NCBI RefSeq assembly: GCF_002933395.1
Contig: NZ_PKFN01000007.1
Span: 372,001 to 436,000 of the forward strand
Direction: 5' to 3'
DNA from: Yoonia maritima
Lineage (GTDB): Bacteria; Pseudomonadota; Alphaproteobacteria; Rhodobacterales; Rhodobacteraceae
Length of the DNA stretch: 64,000 nucleotides
The notes beneath the pieces were generated by a model. It did not search any database, had not been told where the DNA came from, and saw nothing but the letters and a program-made list of their open reading frames with translations. A program made the translations under genes and the position numbers. The number at the start of each line of letters is the position of its first letter. Positions within the stretch are counted from its first letter, which is position 1. This document shows positions 63,854 to 64,000 of this stretch, piece by piece.

Positions 63854-64000
63854 GTTATGGAGTTGCTTCTGCTTTGCAGGCCGCCGTCTATGGCCAGCTG
63901 TCGAATGATCCCGATCTTACAGGTCTTGTTGGCACAGCAATTTATGACGCACTGCCTAGTGGCGCACTACCGCCGTTGTATGTGGTGCTTGGTGCCGAAG
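63850..64000 (+). CDS. GTA g8-like DUF3168 protein, 5' part
   Basis: 50 codons are inside the window. 'SALQAAVYGQLSNDPDLTGLVG' and 'IYDALPSGALPPLYVVLG' are typical of DUF3168 tail-completion-like proteins, which follow the adaptor in GTAs and HK97-type phages. Cut by the right edge. Confidence 0.85.
   Translation, partial: MSYGVASALQAAVYGQLSNDPDLTGLVGTAIYDALPSGALPPLYVVLGAE

Larger units (their letters stand above)
57896..64000 (+). other. Gene transfer agent head and packaging cluster (continues past the edge)
   Basis: Nine genes in the order small terminase, large terminase, portal, small membrane protein, protease, capsid, two connector/adaptor proteins and the start of a DUF3168 protein. 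This is the order of the Rhodobacter capsulatus GTA. No integrase, repressor, lysis gene or attachment site is visible on the left side, which argues against an ordinary prophage. GTAs package random host DNA and pass it to other cells. Confidence 0.9.

Noticed and set aside
57896-64000. Ordinary HK97-type prophage
   Set aside because: Gene order and proteins fit a GTA, and no integrase, repressor or attachment site is visible on the left flank next to mltG.

Overview
The window looks like the chromosome of a marine alphaproteobacterium of the family Rhodobacteraceae (Roseobacter group). The evidence is a Rhodobacterales-type gene transfer agent (GTA) head cluster, a Roseobacter-style FliG, the glnB-glnA pair, the secD-secF / Mth938-like / ccmABCDG order, the fabD-fabG-acpP-fabF-mltG order and an S6-S18-L9 operon. 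Codon usage and GC are moderate by eye and fairly even. No CRISPR array, rRNA operon or complete prophage is visible; there is one tRNA.

Layout. 1-8 kb: the tail of an old-yellow-enzyme oxidoreductase, a sugar-efflux-type MFS gene broken by one in-frame stop, sodB, a membrane protein, a PLP-dependent dehydratase with rarD, a first Imm11/DUF1629-like protein, a LOG-family hydrolase and a LysM protein. 8-16 kb: an Atm1-type ABC exporter, an ExoD-like protein, a Bcr/CflA exporter, then a YfgM-like protein, a BamB-like lipoprotein and der. 16-20 kb is the most disturbed part: a FG-GAP-like propeller protein, about 770 bases without a recognisable gene but with three clustered hairpins, and an IS66 remnant whose intact end interrupts a membrane-protein gene. 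20-32 kb: a DUF2235 hydrolase, serS, yajC-secD-secF, the cytochrome c maturation genes ccmABCDG, a second Imm11/DUF1629-like protein and aconitase.

32-38 kb: a DUF1223 protein, a lysophospholipid acyltransferase, fliG, and a quorum-sensing locus made of a LuxR-type protein without its DNA-binding domain, a complete LuxR regulator transcribed divergently, and a LuxI-type synthase. 38-50 kb is housekeeping: purB, glnA-glnB, an NAD(P)HX repair enzyme carried as two overlapping genes, tRNA-Leu, trigger factor, cpdB and the ribosomal S6-S18-L9 operon. 50-58 kb: a YceI protein facing a cytochrome b561-YceI fusion, then the fatty-acid synthesis cluster ending with mltG.

57.9 kb to the end: the packaging and head genes of a GTA in the usual order (g1, g2, g3, g3.5, g4, g5, g6, g7, start of g8), mostly with overlapping or closely spaced starts. 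The two larger gaps, after the large terminase and after the major capsid gene, both contain strong inverted repeats. The capsid one has 11-base perfect arms and could help set protein ratios. The observations I rate highest are the quorum-sensing/fliG neighbourhood, the two Imm11-like paralogues, the domain-boundary split of Nnr, and the structured GTA gaps.
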